64,000 bases of DNA from the NCBI GenBank assembly GCA_009363875.1, contig CM018683.1, positions 67,442,187-67,506,186 of the forward strand, in the 5' to 3' direction. Position numbers and translations under genes: made by a program. Below are positions 35,501 to 46,868 of the stretch, one piece after another. This DNA comes from Mikania micrantha. Taxonomy: Eukaryota > Streptophyta > Magnoliopsida > Asterales > Asteraceae. Each line of letters opens with the position of its first letter. The stretch's first letter is position 1. Under the pieces are notes generated by a model that was given only the letters and a program-made list of their open reading frames with translations, was not told the origin of the DNA and searched no databases.

Positions 35501-38500
35501 ACGTGTTTTTTATTTATGTTCAAATGGTTAAAACTGGGTTAATGTAACAATTGTTTATTAACATTTTGTTTTCCTATTTTACCTTTACGGCTTTACATTT
35601 GAGTTTCAATTTAATTAAGTTAACATTTATTAAATATTGACTTGATAAGTTGATTGTGTTCTTTCATGTTTAATATTATAGGTACACGATTTATATTGAT
35701 TCGTGTTCATATTTCCAATGCTCACTTTTACAATGAACACATTTATTTTGAATCAATTGGCCCGATTACCGCCGCGAAGCGCGGGTATATCCCTAGTAAC
35801 ATACATTTAAAACTTGATCCACAGTGGTAATTCGAAAGTAAAAAAAGTGGCATACAAGTTAATTTGTTTTTTTCCTGCTTTTTACTATGTTAAATCAAAA
35901 ATTGAAACTACCCAAAGAAAATTACAGTAATTATGCTTACTAATTATAATGAATGACGTTGCAAACACTTGGAACCAACCAATAGTATGATTTTGTGGAA
36001 CCGCTACAAAAAAAGTCTTATTTTTTAAATTTCAAGAGAAACTGTTCCAAAAAAATATTATTTGGAAATTTTGTCTTAGAACCACTCCAAAAAAAAGATT
36101 TTTGACTTTTTGCAAATATTTGTAACCAACCAATAGTGTGATTTTGTGGAACCGCTAAAAAATATGTTTTTATCTGCAAAGAAAGAGGCAATGCCACCGT
36201 CTTCATGATCAAATACTCAAATCGGTAAAACGGTATGACTCAATATTTTTTAATGTATAATTTTAATTGGGTAGTATTGTATGATGTGAGTTTTAGGTTA
36301 TTTTTATTTTTTATATGTTCGTGTTTCTTAATGTTAAATTTTTTCGATCAAACACGATTTTTTTTAGTGTGACAGACATCTTTACAAACCGTTGTTACGT
36401 GTTTTATATATGTGTTTGATATACGAGACCGTATATTCATTTTGATATTCGACATCATGACTGAATTCCCGGCGCAACGCGCGGGGAACCCCCTAGTTAA
36501 CAACAATATACATGAACATACATGCATACATCACATGCCACGTACAAACATACATCAAACAGTGACGGATCCAGAAAATTTTCTTACAAGGGTCAAAAAT
36601 AATTTGTGGGCGATGTTTGTCATTAAATATTTCATTTTTTAACCGGTTCGAATCGGGTCGGGCAAAAAATGATAAACTTAAATCAAATCACAAATACGTA
36701 ATATAGGTACGCTAAATCGTAATCTCTTGATTAAGATAAAATTATAAAATTAACTATCTTTCGAAAGGTTTCATAGGAATAATATCCAAATCAACAAATT
36801 TGAGATTTAAAAAAGGTCATAGTCCAAGTTTTCTTTTTAAAAATTGTTCCATATTACCTAAATATATAAATTATACTCAAATCAACTAAGTTTCTAATCA
36901 TGATAACAAGTTTCAACTTTTAAAATTATACTTAAATGACTAAATCACATAAAAATTTAACTATCTTACAAATAAATGACTGGCGGAGGGTTGTGTCCAA
37001 ATAGCAAAACCGTTGGAATTAAGATGTTGGGTGAGATTAAATCATATACATATATAGGGGATGGGATTTTTAATAACCCTTATCTTTTGTTACAACCCAT
37101 TAACTATCATCCAATGGTTACGTTAAAAAGGTAAGTGTATAGGATCGTGTCACGTGTCAATTTCCTTTTTTTAATATGAAGGGCACTTAGGATATTTGTC
37201 ATTTATGTAAAGTTTACCCTCTTTTTTTTTAAACATTCATAACTTTTTTATACTATATTATTTTTTTTTAAATTGCAACATTATACTCGTCTCGTTTTTC
37301 TCTTTAATTTCGTTATAGTCTTTACTAGGTTTTTTTTAATTGTTTTGATGTCATGTATTTACATCATTGTAACGAGCTTAAAAATAGCAAATTAATTAGA
37401 AATTTTTTCTAACAATGGTAAATTACAGTAATGTAACAGAAAATTAAATAATGTAACACAAAATGAAATAATTTACAATGATATAATTAACGGTGACGTA
37501 ACACATTATTTTCAGTGATGTAATTTTCTCTTTAATTCTCGTTATAATGTTGACTAGTTTTTTTAACCCTCTTTTTTTACTTTTTTTAGATGCCCTATAT
37601 ATACATCATTGTAACGAGCTTAAATATAACAAATTTATTTGAAATTTTTTCTAACAATGATAAATTACAGTGATGTAATTTACATTGACGTAAAATTCGG
37701 TTTCGGTTTTTTTTTGTTATTTCGGTTCAGGTTCGGTTTTTTCGGTTAATTTGGTTCCGGTTCGGTTTTTTCGGTTAATTTGGTTTTGGTTCGGTTTTTT
37801 TTGGCGTTTTGCTCATCCCTAATTTGTAACGAGCCTAAATACGACAAATTAGTTTGAATTTTTTTCGAACAATGATAAATTACATCACTATAATTATCAT
37901 TGTTAGAGAAAAAAATTAAAATAATGTGTTATATTACATCACTGTAATTTATCATTGTAATTATCATTGTAATTATCATTGTTAGAGAAAAAAAAATAAA
38001 ATAATGTGTTATATTACATCACTGTAATTTATCATTGTTAGAAAAAAATTTAAAATAATGTACTATATTTATGCTCGCTACATCGATGTAAATAATGGAC
38101 AATGAGAAAAAAATTAAAAAAACTAGTCAACATTATAACGGGAATTAAAGAGAAAATTACATTACTGTAAATAATGTGTTACGTCACCGTTAATTATGTC
38201 ATTGTAAATTACTTCATTTTGTGTTACATTACTGTAATTTAACATTGTTAGAAAAAATTTCTAATGAATTTGCTATCTTTAAGCTTGTTACAATGATGTA
38301 AATACATGACATCAAAAAAATAAAAAACTAGTCGAGACTATAACGAAATTAAAGAGAAAAATAAGACGAGTATAATGGTGCAATTTTTTTAAAAATATAA
38401 TATAGTATAAAAAAGTTATGAATGTTTAAAAAAAAGGGGTAAACTTTACATAAATGACAAATGTCCTAAGTGCCCTTCATATTAAAAAAAGGAAATTGAC

Positions 38501-38596
38501 ACGTGACACGATCTTATACACTTGCCTTTTTAAAGTAAACATTGGAAGATAGTTAATGGGTTGTAACAAAAGATAAGGGTTATTAAAAATTTCATC

Positions 38597-38640
<44 letters not shown>

Positions 38641-38861
38641 ACTTATTCTATTGAGAACCACTAAATATGAAAGAACCAAAGGAACTAATTTTGAACCATA
38701 TGATATTAAGGGTATGAAAGTAATTTAACTTTAAAGTATGAGAAGTTACTATTTTACCCTTTCAAATAACCACTCTATGTACAAAACTTAAAGCATAATG
38801 TACAAGTGTATTATGTAGTTCTCAAGTTCCTAACATAAAAATGGTTATTAATAGAATACCT

Positions 38862-38909
<48 letters not shown>

Positions 38910-39095
38910 GGATGTTCAATTAAGAACTAATATAAGTTAAGAACTAAAAGAACCATTTCTAGCCACATGTTTGAAGGGTATAAAGGTAACTTCCCCTATT
39001 TTCAAGGGAAATTACTTTTATACGCTTCAAAATTTGTGGTTATAAATATGGTTCCTTTAGTTCTTTACAATTTCTTGGTTCTTAACAGAATGAAT

Positions 39096-39148
<53 letters not shown>

Positions 39149-41762
39149 AAGAGGGATGTTCAAATGAGAACTATTGCAACTTGAGAACTAAAGGAACTAT
39201 TTCTAGCCACAAATTTTAAGGGTAAAATAGTAACTTCCCCCACTTTAAATAAAAATTACTTTTATACCCTTTAAATCATGTGGCTATAAATATGGTTTCT
39301 TTGGTTCTTTACAACTTATTGGTTCTTAATAGAATGAATCCCTATATATATAACGAATGAAAAAAAAAATTCATGGTTGCCGGCCGACCCTTATAACTTC
39401 TAAATATGTCTGCCCCTGCCTCAAACAGATTGAAGTGCAATTTCCATAAATACATACCTACATGCCGCAAACATAATTCACTTGTTCGGCAATCACTTTC
39501 ACTTCAGTTTATTCTATTTCATTTGTTTTTGATTTTATTTTATTTTGCTTCAAGAGAATAAAGAGGGGAGATCTCTTTTGTATTTTAAGTGTAGGAGTAT
39601 GAAAAAAGCTTGTAATGAAAGTCATAGCTGCTTTTAGTTCATTGTGATGAGAAAAGACTCATCAATATTATATAATTAATTAAAATTTAAAGTAATAAAA
39701 AAGTCTAAAGACTTATGAATATTATATAATTAATTAAAATTTAATGAAACCCATAAACTTGAGGTTTTTACATTCCACTTTATGGATATTTTTAGATCAT
39801 GACCGTGACCCAGAAGAAAGACCAATGAGACGAGTAGAAGAAAGCAAAAATATTGAAGAAGCAAAAAAGGAAGCAGAAGCAAAAAGAAAAGCAGAAAGTT
39901 TGCATGCAGATATCCTGCATCAAAACTTTCATTTTGTTGAAGGCATTTTGAATGAAAGAATTGTTACGTTGAGAGACAAAATTACCATCAATGGTAACAC
40001 CGCACTCCACGTGGCAGTGGGTACTTGCAATAACAAAGAATTTTTAGAAAAGATGTTGAAGTTGGCGACAAAATTAGATGACAAGACACTACTGGACATA
40101 CAAAATTCAGAAGGAAGCAACCTTCTTCATGTTGCTGCTATTGTTGGCAACACAGAAGCAGCTAAGATTCTGGTTGAAAGAAACCAATATTTGTTGTATG
40201 AGAAGGACAATGAGGGTCAAACGCCAGTAGACAGAGCAGTTTCTAACATGCATACCGACACTTATATCTATTTGTTGGATCGCTATTTAGAAAAACCAGT
40301 CTTAGAGGAGGGTGAATTGTTTGATTGTAGTGAGATTCTGGTTAATATGATTTCTTCTAAAGATTACGGTAATTAATTTATCTTAACTAATCAATCTACA
40401 CACTTCATCTTATGTACCTACTTCTTCATTGCATTTTAACTGCAGCTTCAGCACACAAGATGAGAGACTATATAAGAAACCGTGACACTGTGTTAACGGC
40501 CATTGCTCATAACTTCCCACCTAACGTCAATTTTTTGGAAAGTATGTCACTCCAGGTTCTGCAGCTTTGTCTTTGTTTGTTGATAATTTTATATTTTTTA
40601 TTTGCTTTGCTGATCAGGGATGATGCTTCATTTAGCTCATAAAGTTCCGGTAATATTTAAATTTGTTGCCACACAAAGAAAAGCAAAGGCTTACAAAGAT
40701 GCTAAAACGTTATTGCTTATGGTAAGTGAATGTATAAGAACGTCCACAACTTGCAAGAATGCGATTTTTGAAGCCACAAGACAAAATGCAGTCACGGTTG
40801 TAAAGTTAATTGTCTCTCAATTCCCAAATGCAATTTGGAATATCAATGAAGATGGTCACAATATTATTCAACACGCCGTGATAAACCGTTCAGAAAAGGT
40901 TTACAACCTTCTTTATCAAATGAGTGCACACAAAAATATATATAGAACAATCAAAGACCCTTTCAAGAACAATCTCTTGCATCTGGCTGCAAGATTAGCA
41001 CATGAAAACAAATTGAATCCTATATCAGGAGCAGCATTGCAAATACAACGAGAACTACAATGGTTTAAGGTACTCAGGGTTCTATTTTGATTTAAATTAT
41101 TCATGCACGTACATAGCTTAGTTTATGATATTATTGTAATCTTGTAGGAAGTTGAGAGTTTTGTATGCCCTCTAAACGTTATCCAAAAAAACGCATTTGG
41201 AGAAACACCTCAAATGGTATTCACAAAGGAACACAAGAACTTGTTGATTGAGGGAGAAAAATGGATGAAGGAAACAGCACAGTCATACACAATTACAGCC
41301 GCATTGATCATCACCATCGTGTTTGCAGCAGCCATTACAGTACCAGGGGGAAACAAACAAGAAAACGGGATACCGGTGTTTACTAACAATGCTGCCTTCA
41401 CAGTATTTGCAGTATCAGATGCCATATCATTTTTCACATCTGTTACATCCTTGTTAATGTTTTTATCAATCCTCACTGCTCGTTTTTCTGAGCAAGACTT
41501 CCTCTTTAAGTTGCCTACAAAGTTGATAATTGGTCTCGCCAACTTGTTCATCTCAACAACAGCAATGCTTGTAGCTTTTGGTGCAACCTTATTCCTTGTG
41601 TTCGGCCAAAACAACTCATGGATTCTTGCACCCATAGCTGCATTGACTTGCCTGCCCATTACTTCTTTTATGACTTTGCAGTTTCCGCTCATATATGACC
41701 TAATAAGTGCCACATATGGCCGTAGCATGTTTGGCAAGAAAAGTAATGATCCTTTCTATTAA
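32502..41762 (+). CDS. Ankyrin-repeat PGG membrane protein with gag-like N-terminus (ACD6/ITN1-like)
   Basis: Five exons join in frame: 32502-32853, 39796-40368, 40446-40541, 40618-41069 and 41148-41762 (2088 bases, 695 residues). All introns are GT..AG and the phases match (1,1,1,0). Exon 1 encodes a Copia gag/UBN2-like segment (DTYNVWKTQMLCLLKSHDML, then LWERYDALVKGWILGSLS). Exon 2 starts with a charged helix and holds ankyrin repeats (INGNTALHVAVG, SNLLHVAAIVGNTEAAKIL); exon 4 holds more. Exon 5 has the PGG domain (ETAQSYTITAALI...TVPGG) and four hydrophobic segments near the C-terminus. Such proteins sit in membranes and act in defence or stress signalling in the ACD6/ITN1 family. A second ATG at 32526 may be the true start, since a TATA box lies only 15 bases before the first. 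No stop is seen, so it may be functional; the link of exon 1 to exon 2 across 6.9 kb is inferred from matching phase. Confidence 0.75.
32854..33599. other. Intron 1, first part, no gene seen
   Basis: AT-rich intron sequence. The stretch 33270-33490 repeats ATAAGTCATTTT-type text in both orientations and may be a decayed MITE. Confidence 0.4.
33600..34260. other. GC-richer intron segment, candidate organelle-derived DNA
   Basis: Base composition shifts to near-even GC between AT-rich neighbours. The text (for example CTTCGGGAAGAACCCGG and TTCGGACTAGCAATTAGG) has the look of plant mitochondrial non-coding DNA. No organelle gene was recognised, so this rests on composition and style only. Confidence 0.3.
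34380..34560. repeat. AAT/TTA-rich microsatellite
   Basis: Long imperfect runs of ATA/AAT trinucleotides inside intron 1 of the ankyrin gene. Confidence 0.8.
34561..35763. other. Intron 1, AT-rich with short direct duplications
   Basis: The segments GGTAAACTCAAAATTAATTA / GGTAAGCTCAAAATTAATTA (34677, 34738) and GAATTCGYTTATTGGTSCAC (34946, 34992) each occur twice. No gene is seen. It probably belongs to the Helitron-like unit ending at 35796. Confidence 0.45.
35764..35796 (+). mobile_element. Helitron-type 3' terminus
   Basis: A GC hairpin CCGCG-AAG-CGCGG is followed after eight bases by CTAG and then T. A hairpin before a terminal CTRR and insertion before T is the Helitron 3' signature. 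The 5' TC end was not located. Confidence 0.55.
36468..36496 (+). mobile_element. Second Helitron-type 3' terminus
   Basis: The hairpin-forming CCCGGCGCAACGCGCGGGG is followed by AACCCCCTAG and T. It has the same architecture as the terminus 700 bases upstream. Between them, 35930-36200 carries direct copies of AACCAACCAATAGT with GATTTTGTGGAACCGCT. Confidence 0.55.
36497..37052. other. Intron 1, no gene seen
   Basis: AT-rich sequence between the Helitron-type end and the foldback element. Nothing recognised. Confidence 0.4.
37053..38603. mobile_element. 1.55 kb foldback (long inverted repeat) element
   Basis: The left end TATAGGGGATGGGATTTTTA and the reverse complement of the right end, TATAGGGGATGAAATTTTTA, start two arms that stay similar for several hundred bases each. 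The left arm runs to about 37690 and the right arm from about 37830. The loop contains CGGTTTTTTCGGTTAATTTG tandem repeats. The right arm has an internal duplication near 37890-38060. No coding sequence. It abuts TA microsatellites on both sides. Transcripts crossing it, such as the ankyrin pre-mRNA, could form a long hairpin. Confidence 0.85.
38634..38868. mobile_element. MITE 1 in a (TA)n tract
   Basis: The left end TATAGGGACTTATTCTATTG matches the reversed right end TATAGGGAGGTATTCTATTA. It is about 235 bases long, non-coding, with (TA)n on both sides. Confidence 0.8.
38903..39103. mobile_element. MITE 2 in a (TA)n tract
   Basis: The left end TATAGGGGGATGTTCAATTA pairs with the reversed right end TATAGGGATTCATTCTGTTA. 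The interior is itself partly self-complementary. It belongs to the same family as MITE 3. Confidence 0.8.
39150..39346. mobile_element. MITE 3 beside (TA)n and (GA)n tracts
   Basis: The left part GAGGGATGTTCAAATGAGAA and right end TTAATAGAATGAATCCCTAT match MITE 2. Interior text such as ACTATTTCTAGCCACA is shared with it. Confidence 0.75.
39347..39795. other. Intron 1, last part
   Basis: AT-rich sequence ending in the acceptor TATTTTTAG at 39795. The apparent coding start at 39744 is intron read-through. Confidence 0.5.
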
Positions 41763-42341
41763 TTGTTGGTATTCTTTTTCTTAATATATGTAACCTCACT
41801 ATTACTAGCTATTAGTGTTATTGTTACTATTATTTTTAAATTTGTTGAATCTGGGTTTGTTAAAAACAACACTATGATGAAATCCCTTATTGTTTAATGA
41901 TTATATATCATCTACAACATCAATTTTTTTTATAATCGGGCGGAAGGAGTGGGCATAAGCCATAAGGTTAGTTTGGCTTCTCGGCAACACTGTCACAACA
42001 CCATCAGTTAGGGGCTGCGGGTTGGGATCATGAGTTTAGAGTTGCATCCTTTGTGTTTAAGGTAGTTTAAGATAAAAAAAAATAACACGGACACATTCTT
42101 GTTCGCCAGGCATAAAAAAAATTAGGATAGATGAGGGTTGCTCCGACTCTATCCTTGGAAAATTGTCACTATTACATAACATGTTTTTGGGATCAAAGAA
42201 TTATATTTTTTTAAGCGGTTTTCGACCCCTCTTGAAAATATCATTCCAAAAAACTAAGCTCATTTTTTAAAGAAACCGCTCCAAAAAAATAGATACAACC
42301 GCCTCAAAAAAAATCTAATTGTGTATTTTTGAAAAAAATTT
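41763..42341. other. Downstream of ankyrin gene, with CACTA-like subterminal repeats
   Basis: The 3' flank of the gene, then from about 42200 copies of AAACCGCTCCAAAAAAA and AAGCGGTTTT in both orientations. Such short inverted motifs are typical of CACTA subterminal regions. The pattern returns at 47370-47640 beyond element E. No transposase is seen. Confidence 0.4.
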
Positions 42342-42346
42342 ACCTG

Positions 42347-42488
42347 TGTTAGTTTATAATGTTAACTTATGTTTAGTTTAGTCCTTACTTGTTATTTTGT
42401 TATTCTTGTGGTCTTCTTGTATATTTATTTCTCTATATATAATTATCCTCATGCCTCACTTGAGGCATGCACTCTTACTAGCATCACA
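42347..42488 (+). mobile_element. 5' LTR of element E
   Basis: TGTTAGTTTATAATG...TAGCATCACA, 142 bases, with a TATA-like CTCTATATATAATTA near the centre. A CCTCACTTGAGG palindrome lies downstream of it. Confidence 0.95.
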
Positions 42489-42501
42489 TGGTATTAGAGC
42501 C
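42489..42501 (+). other. Primer-binding site of element E
   Basis: TGGTATTAGAGCC is one base off the usual TGGTATCAGAGCC complementary to initiator tRNA-Met, directly after the LTR. Confidence 0.9.
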
Positions 42502-42581
42502 ATAAGGTCCTCCCATTTACTATCCTCCTTCAATTCGTTACTTCTTCAGTTGATCTTCCACCCATTCACCTTCTCCTCCTC

Positions 42582-43545
42582 ATGGCTGCCGGCTCCTCCT
42601 CCTCTCCCACCACCTCCGATCTCCCCATCTCCATGAACACCATCTTCAACATGTTATCTATCAAGCTTTCTCCTACAAACTATCTCCTATGGAAAAATCA
42701 AATGCTACCAATTTTATCCTTCCAAAATCTTCTTAATCATGTTGATGGGTCTCTTGCTCCTCCTCCCAAGGAAACTCTCCTGGAAGGTAAAATTGCTCCT
42801 AATCCATTATATTCTCAATGGCTCCTTGCAGATCAGAAGACTATTCTCATCTTACAAGAATCTCTCTCAGAAGAAGCCGTTGCCGAGATCTTGGGTCTTT
42901 CATCTGCTCGTCAAATTTGGAGTGCTCTTGAGTCTGCCTATTGCAACTCGTCTATTGATCGGGCTCAATATCTTCGTGATCAAATCCATTCCATCACCAA
43001 AGGCTCCTCCTCAGTTGCCGAATACGGTCGCCGGTTTAAACTTCTTTATGATCAACTTGCTGCTATTGCTCATCCTCTCTCTGATGCTGATAAAGCGCAT
43101 GGATTTGTGCGTGGATTAGGTCCTTCCTTTGAAGGGTTTTCTACCGCCATCAGAACCATCTGACCTACACCTTTGTTCCGGGACTTGTTGATTCAAGCCG
43201 AGTCGCATGAAATGTTTTTGCAGTCGCTTCATGGGTCCTCCCCTACCCCGGTTGCTTACCAGGTCAATCAACAGCCCACTTCGGTTCCTCATCGTGGTCG
43301 TGGTTCCACCTCTCGTGGAGGTTGTCGTGGTCGAGGAAGGGGGCGTCGTCCCCCTCATTGTCAACTGTGTCGTACCTCTGGACACTACGCATCTGCATGT
43401 CCCTCCTTGTCCACCTATGTTGTTCGCTCACAACCTCCTGCAAAACCCTCTCCCTCGTCGGCATCCCACCAATCTGTCGATCACGATCTTGCCAAAGCTT
43501 TTCATGCTTCCTGCCATGTTGCTACTGATTCTCCTGATTGGTATG
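42582..43545 (+). pseudogene. Element E gag with one in-frame stop
   Basis: The gag starts at the first ATG behind the primer-binding site and shows a UBN2-type capsid (NYLLWKNQMLPIL, DRAQYLRDQIHSITKG, AHGFVRGLGPSFEGF). A TGA at 43161-43163 interrupts it, after which the same frame continues into an RG-rich region and a zinc knuckle, CQLCRTSGHYASAC (CX2CX4HX4C intact). It then runs without a break into the protease. It would package element RNA. Confidence 0.9.
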
Positions 43546-46500
43546 TTGACTCGGGCGCTTCCGATCATATGAGTTCTTCTGCGTCAAACATCCAAGGTGC
43601 TACCTCCCCATCAGGTGATGCTCGCTTAATTTTTGGTAATGGTCATTCTTTGCCCGTATCTTCAATCGGTAACTCCAATATTGCTGGAAATATTCAACTT
43701 AAAAACGTTTTAGTTGTTCCTAATATTACCAACAATTTGCTTTCTGTTAGTAGACTAACTCGTGATAATCTGTTGGATGTGATCTTCTCCTATCCTTCCT
43801 TTTTTATTCTGGATCAGCTAACGAAACACGTTATCGCTCAAGGTCGGTGTAAAGATGGCTTATACGTCTTGCAATCCAACCCAAGGGCGTTTGTTGCGGC
43901 TTCTACCAATTCCTTAACTGCTTCATTTGAAACTTGGCATAATCGTTTGGGTCATGTGTCCTTTGACACCATTTTGTCTTTAAATAAATTAAAACGGGTG
44001 TTTGTTACTTCTATTTTACCTAAACCTTTATCATGTGTGTCGTGTGAAATTTCCAAGGCTCATCGTTTACCTTTTACTAGTAATGACAAGCATGCAACAA
44101 ACTCCCTAGATTTAGTTCACTGTGATCTTTGGGGGCCTTCTCCGGTGACAAGCTACATGCAATATCGCTACTATGCAATTTTCATAGACGATTATTCTCG
44201 ATTCACTTGGTACTATCCACTTAAAACAAATCTGAATTTCCAAACATCTTAACTAGCTTTATCAATTTTGTTCAAACTCAACTCTCAAGGAAAATAAAAA
44301 TTTTTCAAAGTGATGGTGGTAAGGAATTTACAAATCATGTGGTTCAACAACTATTCTCAACTAATGGTACCCTACAATGGCTCTCTTGTCCGTACACTCC
44401 TCAACAAAACGGTAGGGCGGAACGTAAGCATCGTCATATACTTGAAACGGGTCTTGCCATGTTGGTTCATAGCAACACTCCCTCAACGTATTGGAATGAT
44501 GCTTTTGTGACTGCTGTATTTACCATCAATCGACTACCCATGAAATTGCTCAACAATCTGTCTCCATATGAATTGTTATTTCATCAACCACCGATCTACT
44601 TGAATTTTCGCCCCTTTGGGTGTCTTGTTTATCCTTATTTAAGGGATTATGCTCCACACAAACTTGCTGCTCGTAGCATTCCGTGTGTATTTTTGGGTTA
44701 CTCTACCCAATACAAAGGGTACAAGTGTCTTGACCCTTCCTCTAATCACGTTTATCTTACTCGTCATGCGCGGTTTGATGAGCAACTGTTCCCTTTTAAA
44801 TCAGATACCTCTGCTCGGTTACCACATGAGTTACCATTGCATTCATTTTTGAAATCATTTCATGCTCCTGGTTCGTTACATTCCTCTGACAAGTCCACTA
44901 CACCTACTACTCCCATGCAACACACTTCCATGCAAACACCTCCCTTACAATTCACCTCCCCACCAAACCCTCCTATGCAACCCACTCCCAAGCAATCCCC
45001 ACCAAACTCATCTTGGACTGTTGTGATGAATTTTCAACCTCCTCTACTCCTGTTGACCCTCCCGCTCCATCGATTGGGTCTCCTCTCATCCCCCAGTTAC
45101 CTAATTCTAATATACCACCCATCCCTGACAACCCCCTGCCCACTCCTACTGAACCTTCTTCCACTCAGTCTCTGCCTGGTCCTTGCACGTCCTCAACTTC
45201 ATTGTCTGTTCCATCTTCTGTCATTCCCTCACCACCGCCTCTACCATCTCATCCAATGGTCACAAGGGCTAAGGCTGGTATTTTTAAACCCAAACACAAG
45301 GCCAACATTGACCTTAGTCTCTCGAACAATCTTCAGCGTGCTTTGTTTTCGACAGTGGAACCTCGCGGATTCAAGTCTGCCTCCAAACACCCGCATTGGC
45401 TCCAGGCTATGTCATCCGAACTTGATGCTTTACGTAACAATAATACTTGGACTCTTGTTCCACGTCCTGCCTCTCATAATGTCGTCGGCTCCAAATGGCT
45501 TTTTCGAACTAAGTTTCGCGTGGATGGTTCTATTGACCGTTACAAGGCCCGTCTGGTGGCCCAAGGATTCAGTCAAGTTCCTGGTCTTGATTATTCCTTC
45601 ACGTTTAGTCCTGTTGTCAAAGCCACTACCATTCAAATTGTTCTATCTCTTGCGATCATTTATCAGTGGCCCTTACATCAACTTGATGTTAATAATGCAT
45701 TCCTTCATGAAAATCTCTCCGAAACTGTCTTTATGGAACAACCTCCGGGCTTCTCTGACTCGCGATTCCCTAATCATGTTTGTCGGCTAAATAAGGCTAT
45801 CTATGGCCTTAAGCACCTCGGGCTTGGTTCCTACGGTTAAGCAATTTTCTCATCAAGGATGGGTTCTCCTGCAGCAAAGCTGACCCTTCTCTATTCTTAT
45901 TCTTTCGTAACTCTTGCATTTTGTATTTACTGGTTTATGTGGATGATCTCATCCTCACCGGGAATCAACCTGCTCTTATCTCTTCCTTTATCAAACGTCT
46001 AAACAAGGAATTTGCCATCAAAGATCTTGGCTCCTTAAGTTACTTCTTGGGCCTTGAGGTTTCTCGTACCTCCTATATGCTCATGATATTCTCGACCGTG
46101 CCTCTCTTCTTGATTCTAAACCTGTTCACACACCTCTAGCTACCAATGAGTCTCTTACAACAGCCGGAGAACCTTACTCTAATCCAACTCATTATCGATC
46201 GCTAGTTGGTGCCCTCCAATATCTCACAATCACACGTCCCGACATATCGTATGCAATAAATCAAGTTAGTCAGTTCTTACAGGCTCCAACCATCACACAC
46301 TTTCAACAAGTTAAACGCATTTTGCGTTATGTTAAAGGAACCGTTACCTTTGGTCTCACATATCGTCAGCCTTCGCATACCTCTGTTGTTGGTTATTCCG
46401 ATGCTGATTGTGCTCGTTGTTTGGATACTCGGCGCTCCACCTACGGTTACTCAATTTTTCTTGGTGGCAACTTAATCTCTGGGTGTGCTAAGAAACAACC

Positions 46501-46820
46501 AACCATGGCACGATCCAGCACGGAGTCGGAATATCGTGCCATGGCCAATACTGCTGCTGAAATTGTCTGGATCACCCATTTGCTTCAAGAGCTTCATGCC
46601 TTGCCTCCTGATCGTCCCACACTGTTATGTGACAACCGTACTGCTTTATTTTTATCTCAGAATCCGGTGTCACACAAAAGAGCAAAACATATTGAGCTGG
46701 ATTATCACTTTATTCGTGAATTGTTCGCTTCCGGTAAACTTCATACAAAATTTATTCCTACCTAGCTTCAGGTTGCGGATATCTTCACCAAAAGTCTACC
46801 TCGTCCACAATTTGAAGTTC
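43546..46820 (+). pseudogene. Element E pol: protease, integrase, RT and RNase H with frameshifts
   Basis: The protease has WYVDSGASDHM. The pre-integrase zinc motif is TWHNRLGHVS with CVSCEISKAH. Integrase shows LVHCDLWGP, IFIDDYSRFTW and, after a frameshift near 44250, FQSDGGKEF and YTPQQNGRAERKHR. A second shift near 45010 leads to RT with YKARLVAQGF and QLDVNNAFLH. Another near 45830 precedes YVDDLILTGN, and one near 46075 follows. RNase H shows GYSDADCA, STESEYRAMA and VADIFTKSLPRPQF, with a TAG at 46763-46765. At least four shifts and two stops disable it despite its youth. Confidence 0.92.
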
Positions 46821-46860
46821 TTCGTCATAAGCTCGGTCTTGGTCCACCACCGTTTCGCTT

Positions 46861-46868
46861 GAGGGGGG
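46861..46868 (+). other. Polypurine tract of element E
   Basis: GAGGGGGG immediately before the 3' LTR. Confidence 0.85.

Noticed and set aside
39744..39795. Apparent start of the ankyrin protein at 39744
   Set aside because: The first residues are intron read-through. A good acceptor at 39795 and phase agreement with exon 1 give a better gene model.
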